Of a DNA stretch of 64,000 bases, positions 44,333 through 56,700 are shown one piece after another (position 1 is the stretch's first letter; each line of letters starts with the position of its first letter). The position numbers were made by a program, and so were the translations under genes. This DNA comes from Spinacia oleracea (lineage: Eukaryota > Streptophyta > Magnoliopsida > Caryophyllales > Amaranthaceae). The stretch is from assembly GCF_020520425.1 (NCBI RefSeq), contig NC_079487.1, forward strand, positions 132,330,385-132,394,384. The letters are read 5' to 3'. The notes under the pieces were generated by a model. It did not search any database. It had not been told where the DNA came from and saw only the letters and a list, made by a program, of their open reading frames with translations.

Positions 44333-45856
44333 ACTTAAAGAGAAAAAGGAAAAGGAAAAGGGAAAAAGAAAGGATGGCAGTAAAAAAAGGTTGGTAGCTT
44401 CATTTACCAAAAGGGAAGCAGTAAAAAAACAGAAATGAAGAACCTAATACCTTGAAGTTCACACATAATCAATCTCGATCAATGCTTTACATGGAATTCC
44501 GTGGAGGTTAAAACATTATTTCTAATCCATTTTCTTGCCATGATTAGTTGATTATTACCACGTTTTAACCATAACTTGATGCACGCATTCATCTTGGAAT
44601 GGTTTCTTGGTCTCGGATATACCGGCCGGAGGGAGCTTGCTTAGAGAAAGAAGATAGTTTTCGATTTTCTTTTTAAATGTTGATATCCAAAATTGAGGTT
44701 TTTGTAAACATAAATATTATTATTTGACACGTTAATAAATATGGATTCACTTTCTTTATAATGCATATTAGATTTGTATAGACGGGTGATTAATTAACCG
44801 AAACTAATGCTAAAAAATCATAAATAACATGATAGTTAACAAAACTGGAAATGATTTTAAGCAAATATTTACTACTAGAAGTTATAGGGACTTTAAACTA
44901 TCGTACGACATCCCTTGAAGTTTGACAACAGAAATCAAAATTGACACTGTGGACTATAAATACACTTCGTATATTGGTAGAATTATATTAAGTATGTAAA
45001 AAAAAAAAAATTGTATACGTATATTCAATTGTCAGGAATATACGTAGTATTTGTAATTAAAGTACCAAATGAACTTAATGGGGGCATAGAATATTGTACT
45101 TAACATTCGTAGAAAATCAAAAGGTTGCACTTCTAACGAGGGAAAAAAACAAAAACTATTAAGGAAACGAGGACATCATGTTTCGAACACTGTACCCCAA
45201 AACTCTGACGTGATCTCAAGTAATCCACGCCGACCACTGAAGCAATAAAATTTCAACAAATGAACAACATTATATTATACCGTATATTTTAATAATTTAT
45301 ACAGTATGACAGGGGCCGGGGCCCCCTTGGGCCCCAACATGGCTTCATCGTTGAGGACGGACCCTACTTGTAACTGTTGTAAGCGAAACTAAGAAGTAAA
45401 CCACGCAAGATGTATTGTACAAATCGAGCAAAAAAACCTAAACCCGGATACAAAATAGAGATTTGGTTAAATTAATGACAAAGTAGCCACGAAATACTCA
45501 TACTCGTAGTAGTATTATTGTATATTTGTATGAGCAATAGTTAAATAAAGAAAGAAGCAAGTTGTGGACGTATAGTAGATGTGTCGGTGGTGGCCTTTCT
45601 TCAAAGTCCTACTTCACTCTTTTGAGCGTTACATTTCCTCTGCTCTCACCTGCTCTCACTCTACTCAACTCAAACTTCCCCCACCATTTTCTCTATCTTA
45701 GATCCATTTCCATCATAACATTTTCATTCAATCTTCAAGCAACCATCTTATCCAATCATCACCTTATTAAATCCCCATGTTTTTCTACTGAATTTTTTGT
45801 AGAAAGATTCAATTTTTCTTCTTCTGGGAATTTTCCAGTTTTGGAAAAATAATAAT
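44333..45856. other. Upstream spacer and promoter of MSR
   Basis: AT-rich DNA with no gene recognised. From about 45560 the sequence is C/T-rich (CTCTGCTCTCACCTGCTCTC), typical of a plant 5' leader, and leads into the MSR start. Stops lie in the frame before 45857 only well upstream of the leader. Confidence 0.45.
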
Positions 45857-48800
45857 ATGCAGAGATCTGAAAGAGATTATCCAAGAGATAAAAAGAGAGA
45901 ATCTTCAAATTGTATTTTCGGGTTTGGAAATTGGATCTCTAGCATAATGGTGGATCCAAGACAGATTCTTGCTGGGTTTCTTACTGTTACAATGTTTGTT
46001 ATGCTGGCTCATATGATCAGAAGAGACCATTTCAATTCCAATACTCAGGTGGGGTTTTCAATTTTTTTCTTTTAATTGTGGTTTTCACTTTATGGGTTTT
46101 CAATCTTGTCAGATTTCTGTTATACGCATTACAATTGACTGATGTAGACGGGATTTGATTTAGATTTCTGCCATTTACCTGCCTTTTTTTTTTTTTCTTC
46201 CTAATTTAGGTTTTGATTGATTTATTGGAGTATTGAGATCTTTGCATTTTTTTGTTGTAAAGGTGAGGATGTCATCATCTTCAAAAACCCAATTTGAAGG
46301 ATCCAAGTTTGCAGAACAATCTGCTGTTGCAATTGATAGCAATGGTCTATGGAGGGATGATGCTCCTGAGCTAAAACCTTGTTGGTCTAATCCAAGCATG
46401 GGTATTCATTCTGAAACTTGCACATCCTAATAAAAATAAGATAAATTATGGCTTTTGTTTGATAATTGAACCACAGAAAAATGGATTTATGATGTCATAA
46501 TCTGAACTTGTCCATGTTTCTGTTGTAGAAGAAGGAGACCAGTCTGAGGGATATGTTACTTTCTCCTTGACTGATGGTCCAGAATACCATATCTCACAGG
46601 TAACTAACCAAATTCCACTCCCTTCGTTTATTTTGATAGTTCTTATTGAATAAGCTATTAATGATGTCTTAATATCTTCTTGAAATTGCAATTAATTTTG
46701 GTTTTCAATTGGCAAGTGATTTGGGATGTGGACAGATCTTTTGTTTATGTCATTGCTTTCTTCCTGCGGTATGGAACATTTAGTATTAGAGTTCTCTTCT
46801 TTGTCAAATCTTTATCCAAAAAGAAGAAAATTCTAAAATCTTGTTGCAAGAGCATAATTGGCCTTTGTTTTCTTAGCTATTTTTGTCATCTAAAAGTTTT
46901 GTGGATGTCACCATCAATACGACAATACACTTCGATGATAGAGTGGAACTTTTTTCAGTCGAGATCATAGCTAATTAAATTCTTTGGAAAGATAAGTTGT
47001 CTCTTGGGTTTATGTCTCCATCATTCCTCAACCGCCAACACGATGACCTTCCCGGCTCATTGTTAGTAACCTTGTTGTTGTTTTCCTGTCCCTGGACCAT
47101 GTTCACAAACTTGCAAGGTTTATGCTGTTACTCATCTCGTTTAGGAAGTGCATTCAATATGTGATACTGTGATAGCATTGAGTAGGATGTAGGATTAGGT
47201 CTTAGTAAGAATCATTCACTCTGGTCTTTATTATTATACCTTTTAACTTACTGTGATGTGCTTCCGCTGCCAAATTTGTAAATGGAATTCGCTTCAGTCG
47301 TGTAGCATTAACACTTAAGAGTGTTCAGTAATTTGGATCACTCAGATTTGTATGCCTGAAGAAATTTATATTGTTGCAGCTATAAGCCTTTGGTAGTAGT
47401 TGGTTTAACATTTTAATTGGAAACATGGAAAGATTTCGATGCTTCTTTTCAATTTCATTGTTCTTAAAGACTAAGATTTCGAGAGTTATATACTGCAACT
47501 GGAGTAGGGTATCTTTTGCGGAAATATATTCACAATTTCAGACATTTATTTGTTATTTCAATCTCAGTGATGGATTGAGTCTTATACAATAAAAATTCCT
47601 TTGACACAGATTGCTGATGCAGTGGTAGTGGCAAGAAGCCTTGGTGCAACTCTTGTAATTCCTGATATCAGGGGAAGCAAGTTGGGGGACAAGAGGTATG
47701 CTGGCGTTTTCTTTTCATTTTGTTGCACTTTTTCTTTTTCATTATAATCGTAGTACCTGGGAAACTAGAAGTGTGAATTGCGCGTTATGTCACTTGTTAT
47801 TCTGATTTGATTGTTCTCTTTGATTATTAAATTAATCCATACAACATATGCAAGGCTAAAAGTGCTATATCTAAATGGATGTCTTGCAGGCTGTGAAGAA
47901 CTTTATTTTCAAAGAAAAGAGGGAGAAAACTTTTAAATGGAACTCTTGTTTGCAGAATGGTTTTGGAAGTGACAAATTGCACTTTCCAGCTTTATTTTAA
48001 TCCATTTACAAATTACTGTTAGTGTAAGATAGGAGAAGTACGGGAAAGCACCACAAGCCTTCTGGTTTTTTGTTTACTTATTGACCTGACCGTACACCCG
48101 TTGTAATTTGCAGGGATTTTGACGATGTCTATGATGCTCAGAAATTTACAAGTAGCTTGGAGGGGGTGGTAAGGGTAGTAAAGCAACCACCTTCAAAAAT
48201 ATCAATGAAAAAGCTTGCAGTTGTGAAGGTTCCAAATCGTGTTACCAAAGATCACATTTCCGAAAATATTGAACCGGTTTTCAGGGAAAAGGGCAACATC
48301 AGGCTAGCTACATATTTTCCGTCAGTAAATATGAAAAAAGATAAAACAAAGACCGAAATTGACTCTGTTGCATGCATGGCAATGTATGGGACTTTAGAGC
48401 TCCAACCAGAGATTCGTGGAGTTGTGGATTCGATGGTGGAGCGGTTAAGGACATTGAGTCGAAAGTCAGATGGCCGCTTTGTAGCTGTGGATTTGAGGAT
48501 CGATGTTTTAGAAAAGAAGGGGTGCAAGGATAAAGCTGGTTCTGCATCAAAGAATTGTTATGATGCTGGAGAAATTGCTACATTTCTAAGAAAAATTGGA
48601 TTTGGCAAGGACACGACTATCTATTTAACCCAATCGAGATGGGACAGCAGTCTAGATGCACTAAAGGAGCTCTTCCCCAAAACTTACACCAAGGTAACTT
48701 TTTGCTATTCTCTTATTTTTGTAATGTCAAATTGTAAAGTACCACATTGGCCTCCTGTAGGCACCTACATACAACCTACCCTTAGTCCCCTAGTCCCCTA

Positions 48801-49640
48801 CCCTACCCTCTACCTTGGTTACTTGTTTAGGTACGAACTTGTGACCTTGAGTTCCGATTTCAGGAGGGGAAAGTTCTAAGGCTCCGCTCTATTGGATTTA
48901 TTTTGACTGAACTTATCTGAACTTAACTTAACTGAACTTATTTTATCTGAAAAAAATTATTTTGTCCCCAAAAAACTTATCTGTGTGTGATAGTGTTTGA
49001 AAAAAAAACGTATTTATGAACTTGTATTATCTGAACTTAACTGAACTTATTTTGTCCGAAATAAGTCGAAATAAGTCTAATAAGTCGAACAGAATAGAGC
49101 CTAACTACCTGATCTCAAAATAGGTTAGAGGTTGGATCCCTCCTCCAAACCTTTGTTTTCTTCTTCGTTGAGTTCATAGTATATTCTCATACAGTAGCAA
49201 CAATTGGGAGATGTAAGGTTTGAACATGAAACCTACTATTTTGAGAAACTCTATTGTTTCCCCATCAATGTAGATTGAAACATAATCCATAAATCTCATT
49301 GTCAAAATATGCAGTATTATGTAGCATGCAAATGTAATCTAACTTCTTTATGGCATTGCAGGAGGGAATAATGCCTATGGATAAAAAGGACCAATTCCTT
49401 AATTCAGAAACCCCAACACTAGAAGAGGTGATGGACTTCTACATCTGTTCTGAAAGCAATGTTTTTGTACCAGCAATCTCAGGCCTGTTCTATGCCAATG
49501 TTGCCGGGAAAAGGATCTCTTCTGGTAAAACACAGATTCTTGTTCCGTCCGATATATCTGGTTCTTCTGCTTCCCCAGATAACTACCTTTCTCATTATGT
49601 CACCAAGAAGAACCACTTGGCTTATTCATGTTTCTGCTGA
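45857..49640 (+). CDS. MSR: MANNAN SYNTHESIS-RELATED protein (GT106, O-fucosyltransferase-like)
   Basis: MSR proteins are Golgi type II membrane proteins related to plant O-fucosyltransferases that promote glucomannan synthesis with CSLA enzymes. Six exons (45857-46048, 46263-46401, 46529-46599, 47610-47695, 48114-48693 and 49362-49640) give 448 residues, all joins in frame. The membrane anchor is ILAGFLTVTMFVMLAHMI (about residues 37-54). Then come LKPCWSNPS, GYVTFSLTDGPEYHISQ, IADAVVVARSLGATLVIPD, VKVPNRVTKDHI, LRKIGFGKDTTIYLTQSRW and the C-terminus NHLAYSCFC, all strongly MSR-like. Arabidopsis MSR1 starts near MVDPRQ here, so the Met at 45950 is an alternative start; the upstream 31 residues are basic and in frame. 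Intron 5 contains a Tourist-like MITE. No damage seen. Confidence 0.95.
48880..49101. mobile_element. Tourist-like (PIF/Harbinger) MITE in MSR intron 5
   Basis: Ends GGCTCCGCTCTATTGGATTT and ...AAGTCGAACAGAATAGAGCC are inverted, with TAA on each side (48877-48879 and 49102-49104). The inside is made of AACTGAACTTATTTTATCTG-type repeats. The 3-bp TWA duplication suggests PIF/Harbinger. A deleted relative lies at 24034-24109. Confidence 0.75.
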
Positions 49641-50265
49641 TAGTTTTTCAGAAGAATCAGAGAAGAAAAAAATATATTGGCCATACCTTTCATAATAGTG
49701 TCAGAATTCTGATAAAACAGGTGAAGTCAAACCATTTTGGGTTTAGTCAATTGATGGTTGAGTGATTTTTCATACTTAAAATTCAGGGTAACCTCAGGAA
49801 ATTTGAGGTTACACGATCTTTAGAGATACAGCTTGTAATATATTTATTTAAGTTGTATTGTAGTGATTGTAAACAGTGTGATTTCAACATGTTAGTTTGG
49901 TTCAGTTTGTGGCTTATTGCAATATTACATGCCAGATTTTTGCTCCGTTTGCAATGTCAAATACTTCTTTCGCTCTCTAAATACTGCAACATATTAACTT
50001 TTACGCTCACTAATACTTTTTTTAACACATGACTTTGACTCTTAATATCTCGAATGATGTATAATTAATTATTATAAAAAATTGACACCTCTGGGTTTTG
50101 TTATGGATGTATTCATGGAGGATAAGCTTCCTTGAACCTGAATTTTGTATCTTTTATTTGTTTAATTTAATCCCAGCTTGCATCGAAAAAAAGAGAAAGA
50201 CAAATTTGTCAAAATTTATCTTATAAAAAAAATTACGGAGTATGTTGTAATACATGGAAGTAACC
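49641..50265. other. MSR 3' region and spacer
   Basis: Holds the MSR 3' untranslated part (to about 49930) and AT-rich DNA, including CTTTCGCTCTCTAAATACTGCAAC at about 49969, which resembles a decayed Stowaway end. No gene seen. Confidence 0.45.
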
Positions 50266-52680
50266 TTTTAAATCTAGAATTCAATGGCTTTCTGAAGGAG
50301 ATTCTAACTCTAGATATTTCTTTGCTTCAGTTAAGCAAAGGAGGAACTCAAATAGAATTGCTCTATTGTATAATGATCAAGGGGACAAGTTGACAGATCC
50401 AGGAGATATTACTGCAGAAATCAAGAAATTCTATATCTCCTTATTAGGCACTGCAGCTTCTAGTTTACCTAAAGTTGATCTACCAACTATCAGATCAGGA
50501 CCTAGGCTGTCTTCTGATACTGCTCATTTTCTTTGCCAACCTGTGACAATAAAGGAAATTGATGATGCCCTTCATAGTATAGATGATGGTAAGGCCCCAG
50601 AGCTAGATGGGTATAATGCTGTGTTTTTCAAAGCTGCATGGCCAGTGATTAAAGAAGATTTGTATAAGGCTGTGTTCTATTTCTTCCAAACTAGGGAGAT
50701 GTTTCCTGGTATGAATTGTGCATCTATTACTCTGGTTCCTAAGGTGGTGAATGCTTCATATGTGAAAGATTACAGACCTATAGCCTGCTGCTCTATGGTT
50801 TACAAGATTATTTCTAAAGTTCTTACAACAAGACTACAGAAAGTAATCACAGAAGTTGTAAGTGAATGTCAATCAGGATTTATTCCTGGTAGGAACATCA
50901 CTGATAATATTCTTTTAGCAACTGAGCTGATCAAAGGTTATGGTAGAGCTCACCTCTCCCCTAGATGTGTGTTAAAAATTAATCTCAAAAAGGCCTATGA
51001 CTCTGTGGAGTGGACTTTCTTGGAAACTGTGCTCTTTGAATTGGGTTTTCCAGTGATGTTTGTGCAATTACTCATCGCTTGTATCACTACTGTTTCTTAC
51101 TCAGTGCTTATCAATGGGTTCCCCAGTACTCCTTTTCAAGCAAAAAAAGGTTTGAGACAAGGTGATCCTCTCTCACCCTTTCTGTTTGCTATTGGGATGG
51201 AGTATCTCTCCAGATGTATGAATCAGTTAAAGTTGAATCCAGATTTCAATTTTCACCCTAGATGTGAAAAGCTAAACATCACTCACTTGATGTTTGTTGA
51301 TGATTTGCTATTGTTTGCCAAAGCTGATAAGATCTCAGTGCAGTTGCTTCTTGATGCTTTTAGTAAGTTCTCTACTGTTTCAGGGTTGGAGGCCAACATG
51401 AACAAAAACAACATTTACTTTGGGGGTGTTTCTACTGCTGAAAAAGGTGATATTCTTGACACAACTGAATTACTAGAAGGCAGCTTACCTTTCAGATATC
51501 TAGGGGTGCCTCTTTCCTCTAAAAAACTCAACTACCATCAATGCAAACCCTTGGTGGATAAAATTCTTGCTAGAGCAAAAGTTTGGTCTGCTAAGTTCCT
51601 TACTTATGCAGGGAGACTCTTACTCATTAAAACTATTTTGTTTGGGATACAAACCTTCTGGTGCCAGATCTTTATTCTTCCCAAAAGAATTATTAAAGAG
51701 GTTGAAGCTTTCTGTAGGATTTTTCTGTGGACTGGTGATACTGCAAATTCTAAGAAAGCTTTAGTGGCTTGGGACAAGTTATACATGTCTAGATCTGATG
51801 GGGGTTGGAATGTGAAGAACATAGCCCTTTGGAACAAAGCAGCAATTGGCAAACTTCTGTGGGCTTTAGCTTTCAAGAAAGATAAGCTGTGGGTTCAATG
51901 GGTGGACAGCTTTTATATGAAAGGACAAGATCCTCTGCATTTTTTGGCTCCTAGCTCCTGTTCCTGGTCTCTTAAGAAGATTCTTAATAGTCAGATTTTC
52001 ATCTCTCAGATTGGTGGCTGGACTAAGACTGTTGTGAAAGGGAAATACTCTATTAGTACAGTCTATAGAAATCTGCAAGGAACTTCCCAAAAGGTTCCTT
52101 GGTGGAGGGTGCTGTGTTATAATAGAGCTACTCCTAGAAGCATCTTTATTAATTGGTTGGCAGTTCTGAATAGGCTATATACCACTGATAGAATGCAAAA
52201 CTGGGGTCTGAACTGTTCTGATGATTGTGTGTTATGTTCTGGTGGAAAGGAGTCAGCAGAACATCTGTTCTTTGCTTGTTCTTTTTCTACAATTTGGCAA
52301 GTTGTGCTGAAGAAACTGGGAATTCATAGGAGGAGTGCAGGTCTTGCTTATGAGCTTGGAGAGGCAGTTAAAGCTAGCAAGAAAACTGGTTGCATTGCTA
52401 AGCTTTATGTTATGTGTTTCACAGAAGCAATCTACAACATTTGGCTTATGAGGAATTCTGTTGTTTTCAAGAATCATGTGAAATCGTCTGAGTACCTTGT
52501 TAAAGAAATTTTGTTTAGAGTGGCTTGTAGAAGTTCTGATTACCTAAGAAGTAGATTGCTGCAAGATTAATTGTTTCTTGTAGTTTGAGATTTAGTGGTC
52601 TGGTTTCCATGTAATTCTTGGGTTTTTTGCCCTTGATCTTTGGTATTAATATAATCCTAATATTAATTGCCAAAAAAAAA
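50266..52680 (+). mobile_element. 5'-truncated L1-type LINE
   Basis: A plant L1-clade non-LTR retrotransposon that keeps only the second half of ORF2. The frame is readable from about 50270 (KSRIQWLSEGDSNSRYFFAS) to the stop at 52570. Reverse transcriptase motifs include PIACCSMVYKIISKVLTTRL, SGFIPGRNITDNILLATELI, LKINLKKAYDSVEW, KKGLRQGDPLSPFLFA and catalytic FVDD at about 51293. A zf-RVT domain (WWRVLCYNRATPRSIFINWL, CVLCSGGKESAEHLFFAC) follows. The endonuclease and ORF1 are absent, as usual for 5' truncation. The long frame has no internal stop, and the 3' end has an A-run at 52671-52680. No target duplication was identified. Confidence 0.9.
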
Positions 52681-52694
52681 ATGTTACCAATTAT

Positions 52695-52855
52695 TTGTTG
52701 GTTCAGTGGTGATTGAGACTGAACTTGTTAGGGAGAACACGTGTTCGATCTCCCGCAACAACAATTGGAAGGGGATTGGAACCTATCTACCCAAAACTCG
52801 CCCCGAATCCGGATTATCCCTAAGGGTAAACTGGGTGCTAACACCAAAAAAAAAA
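52695..52855 (+). mobile_element. tRNA-derived SINE directly behind the LINE tail
   Basis: A box TGGTTCAGTGG at about 52699 and B box GTTCGATCTCCC at about 52743 lie some 43 bases apart as in tRNAs, followed by a body and an 11-base A-run ending at 52855. AATTAT occurs on both sides and may be a short duplication. It is about 160 bp. The position suggests insertion near the A-run of the LINE. Confidence 0.7.
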
Positions 52856-52861
52856 ATTATG

Positions 52862-53745
52862 AACGTTGAATCAAAATGTCAGGGTTGACTTTACAATATA
52901 CATCTCAATATCTCATGTTCTATTTAATTACCCCTTTCCGTGAGATGCCACGTTAAGTCAACCTCGAAATTTTAGATTCTATGTTCATAATCCAATTAAA
53001 GGTAGTATCATACAAAATAAATTTTTTATAAGTTAGATAATTACAAAAAATAAATTTATAAGGTAGTTTCTAGCAAAAATTTAATCTTATAAGATAGATA
53101 AATACAAATTAAATGGAGTAGTTTCTAGCAAAAATCCAATGTTATAAGGTAGCTTTTGTCAAATTTACCATATAGAAGATCGGAACGAATCTAAGAATAT
53201 CTCAGATGACTACAATTTTTCTTACGCATAAATAATAAAAGGATGGTTAAAGGTCACAGTGTGATTAGCATAAAAAAGTTCAAATGGAGTGAATAGCGTA
53301 AAAAATCGAAATGGTGCGATATTTAGGGGACGGAGTGAAGCAGAAAAACTTCGAAAAACAGAATGGCAAACTCTGTAATTACGGTTCTCTAAAAATTAAA
53401 ACAAAAAGGAACTATATCAGTCAAATAGTATATACTGCCATATTTGCATTTACACTTCCTGAGCTGTCAGCATTGTTTTTTTACAGATAGTATCAGTAAA
53501 AATATCAGCACACAAGTGTTGCTAGACTAGTGAAGTAGTAAGGATGAGAGCTTGAGTTTTAAGCTGTTTTCCTCCTAAAACGATTGAACTGCATGAATGT
53601 CTGTCTCACTTGATTGACTTGACTTTCCGTAGCGACGGGTCATTGCTCACTGCAGGAAATTAGAGGGCAGAAGAAGCTTAGATTCACAAATTTCAGCTCC
53701 TGATTTTTTTTACTGCAAGTTACCAAAGACTGTCATAAGATGTTT
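52862..53745. other. Spacer and Ca2+-ATPase 3' region
   Basis: AT-rich DNA with three short imperfect repeats of TAGTTTCTAGCAAAAATYYAAT at about 53065-53145. GTGCGATATTTAGGGGACGGAG at about 53315 is one end of a decayed Stowaway MITE. From about 53440 rightwards it is probably the ATPase 3' untranslated region. Confidence 0.45.
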
Positions 53746-56700
53746 TTACGCATTACGTGCAGTTCTACATCGTTGGAATGGCTTCCTTAACATTTTCGAC
53801 AACGGTGTTTTCGGAACTGGTATGAGCTTCCCAATAATAGCCAAAGGCCAGCTGCAAAAAAAAAAAAAAAAAAACACGAAAAAAGAAGACATTAGAAAAG
53901 CAAGCCAAACCTCAGGCTTAAACTGCATGAGTGCCAACCTTGCAAGAGATGTGTTTTGCAGTTGATGCTTGTAGTTTTTTACCCCATTAGTGAAAGAAAA
54001 GGAATTACATTCACGCCTCGCCCCAAGAGATGTGCTAGGCAATTAGCTAGGCTCTTCTTAGGCTCCGTTTGGTTTGGTATAAAACGTTCTCAGTGCAAAA
54101 TGATTTTCCATGTAAAACATTTTCTAAGGGAAAACACAATTCTAAACTAGTTTTACTTTGTTTGGTTCATTAAAAGAAAATGGGAGAAGATGGTGAAGAT
54201 TGAGGGGAAGAAGGGAGAGGAAGGTGAGGAGAATAGGTAGAAAAGTGGTTTCCCTCATTTTCAAATGGAAAAAGGTTTTTCCTACTTTGAGGAAGTTATG
54301 GAAAATTGTTTTTCATCCTTTGTCAAACCAAACAACGTAAACTGATGAAAAGGGGAAAATCGTTTTCCATGAAAGTGTTTTACACCCTACCAAACGAGGC
54401 TTTAATGAAAAAGATACAAACCTGAACAGGCCGATGGCAACTGAAAGGAGCCATAGTTTCCAGCCGAGTCTAACGGTTGATGTGAACTTCCCAAGAAACT
54501 CAATGATGACTATCTGTTGAAGTTGAAAGGTAGCTTAAAATCAGGACAAGTAAAAGAAAAGAAAATGACATTAGCAACAAACAGCAGTTGAACCACCCAC
54601 CTGAAGCACAAGCGTAAATGCGATAATTCCCATGAAGAGGTGATTACTAGTTATACCCTTAAAAACATTCATTTCATCTGGCTTTCGAGCATTGAACTCA
54701 TTGAACAACTGCATGCGCGTAAAAAGTATATTACTCTCCAAGTTTACTACATCTAAATATAGATTGGTGAATCCAGAAAAGGTAAACTAAATAAGGAAAA
54801 AAGCTTACTTGACAGAGAACAAATGCATTGAAAATCAATGTATTCTTCAACTTATTCTGATTCTCGAGGTTTCCTTCTTTTAATAGTGAGAAGTTGCTGC
54901 TACCAAAGTTGAACGTAAGGAGGATTGCAACTTGGTATAGTGCCTGCAAAGTCCAAAAACAATGTTGTGATAACCTTAGAATTACGGGCATTCCTCTGAA
55001 ATTACTAGGAACTTAAGATGGAGAGATGTTTACCTGTATGATTAGATTTCTCCACATAATGTTCGTAACAAGAGGCTCCCTAAACATAGAAAGGGATGTC
55101 ATAATCACATAGATTAGTATTAATTGATGTAGAATTTGTAAACTATAAACGGATTTTTTTTTCAAGAATCAATCTGCAGGTCTAAAATTCATAATATAAC
55201 TAACCTTCTCCCAACTGGAGCTCTACGCATGAGCTGGTTAGTTGGTGGCTCGGTGGCTAATGCAAGTGCTCCCAAAGTATCCATGATGAGATTTACCCAC
55301 AAAAGCTGTATCAACGGCATAAAGCATTTTTGAGAGAGAGAGAGAGAGATTTTTCATACAAGGAAAAAAAAAAAGCAGAGCAAGAAACACTAACCTGTAC
55401 AGCATTTAGAGGAATACTGCCTGAAGAAATAGCAGCAACAACATTGATAACAAGTGCTGCAACATTTACTGTGAGCTGGAACTGTATAAATTTTTGAATA
55501 TTTGCATACACAGAACGTCCCCAACGCACAACCTGCATTCATATAATCTTCAGTTGCTTAACCCCACCAGTAATTCTTTTCTGAGAGACTATAAATAGCA
55601 AAGGTTCAATAGAAATAACTACAATAAGAGATATATGTTACACTACCTTAACAACTGAAGCAAAATTATCGTCCAAGATAATGATATCTGAGCTTTCTTT
55701 AGCGACTTCTGTTCCGGAAATGCCCATGGAAAGACCAATATCTGCCTAAAGTACGAGGTAAGAACAAAAGTCAACTAAACAACGCAAAACTGAATGGCAT
55801 AAAATCATCAAAATATTGCTGAAATGTGAACTAGCATCAATCTCATGTTCAAAGATAGAAATTAGCCTCCCCTACTACACAACACGCAGTAATGAATGAT
55901 CAGGATCAGCTAGATAAAACAGCTACGACTATCATTTGAAAGAAACTACTAAGAAAGCTTTATACTTTGCAATCGATAGTTGATGTATTAAAATTTGATA
56001 TCATTTGAAAGAAACTACTACGAAAGCTTTCTACTTTGTAATCGATAGTTGATGTATTAAAATTTTGAATTTAAAATTATTCTCTCAAGTAAAATTTCGA
56101 TATAACAAGAGTAAATATATCATGATTTTCATACTTTAACTTGTACTTCTACTGGTAACTAAAAAAATTGGAATGATGTTCATCCCACTAATGCAATCAT
56201 GCAGATTATATCACTTCTATTCTTTTAGCAATCCCAACTTTTATTTTTTGAAAGTACAGGAATATAACAAAAGTGCTCATGGATGAATTAAACGCAAAAA
56301 TAATTATTTTCTTAAGGGTCAGGGCAAGACCTCATTAAGGGCAGGAGCATCATTAGTGCCGTCTCCGGTGACAGCTACAACATCACCTCCCCTGCGTAAA
56401 GCTTGCACAAGCAACAGTTTATCATGTGGAGATGACCTTCCCATAACCTGTATACAACAAAGGAAAAAGCTCAAAATATATATAGTATTAGTCAATGCAG
56501 ATATAAATAACAGAAAGTCCATGCCATTCAGACGTACTGTTATTCTTTTGGCAACTTCGTCTTGTTCTTTTTCAGAAAGTGCACGGAATGCTCTCCCTTC
56601 AATAACAACGGGTTCTGTAGTATCAGCACCTGGAGAAAGAATCCCACACTCTGTAGCAATTGCTTTTGCTGTTTGAATGTTATCCCCAGTTACCATGCGA

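Noticed and set aside
45562-45852. 96-codon frame just before MSR
   Set aside because: It lies in the C/T-rich leader, in another frame, with no recognisable domain. At most it would be an upstream frame in the mRNA.
50178-50393. Separate small gene before the LINE
   Set aside because: Its right half overlaps the LINE coding region in another frame, and its left half is low-complexity.
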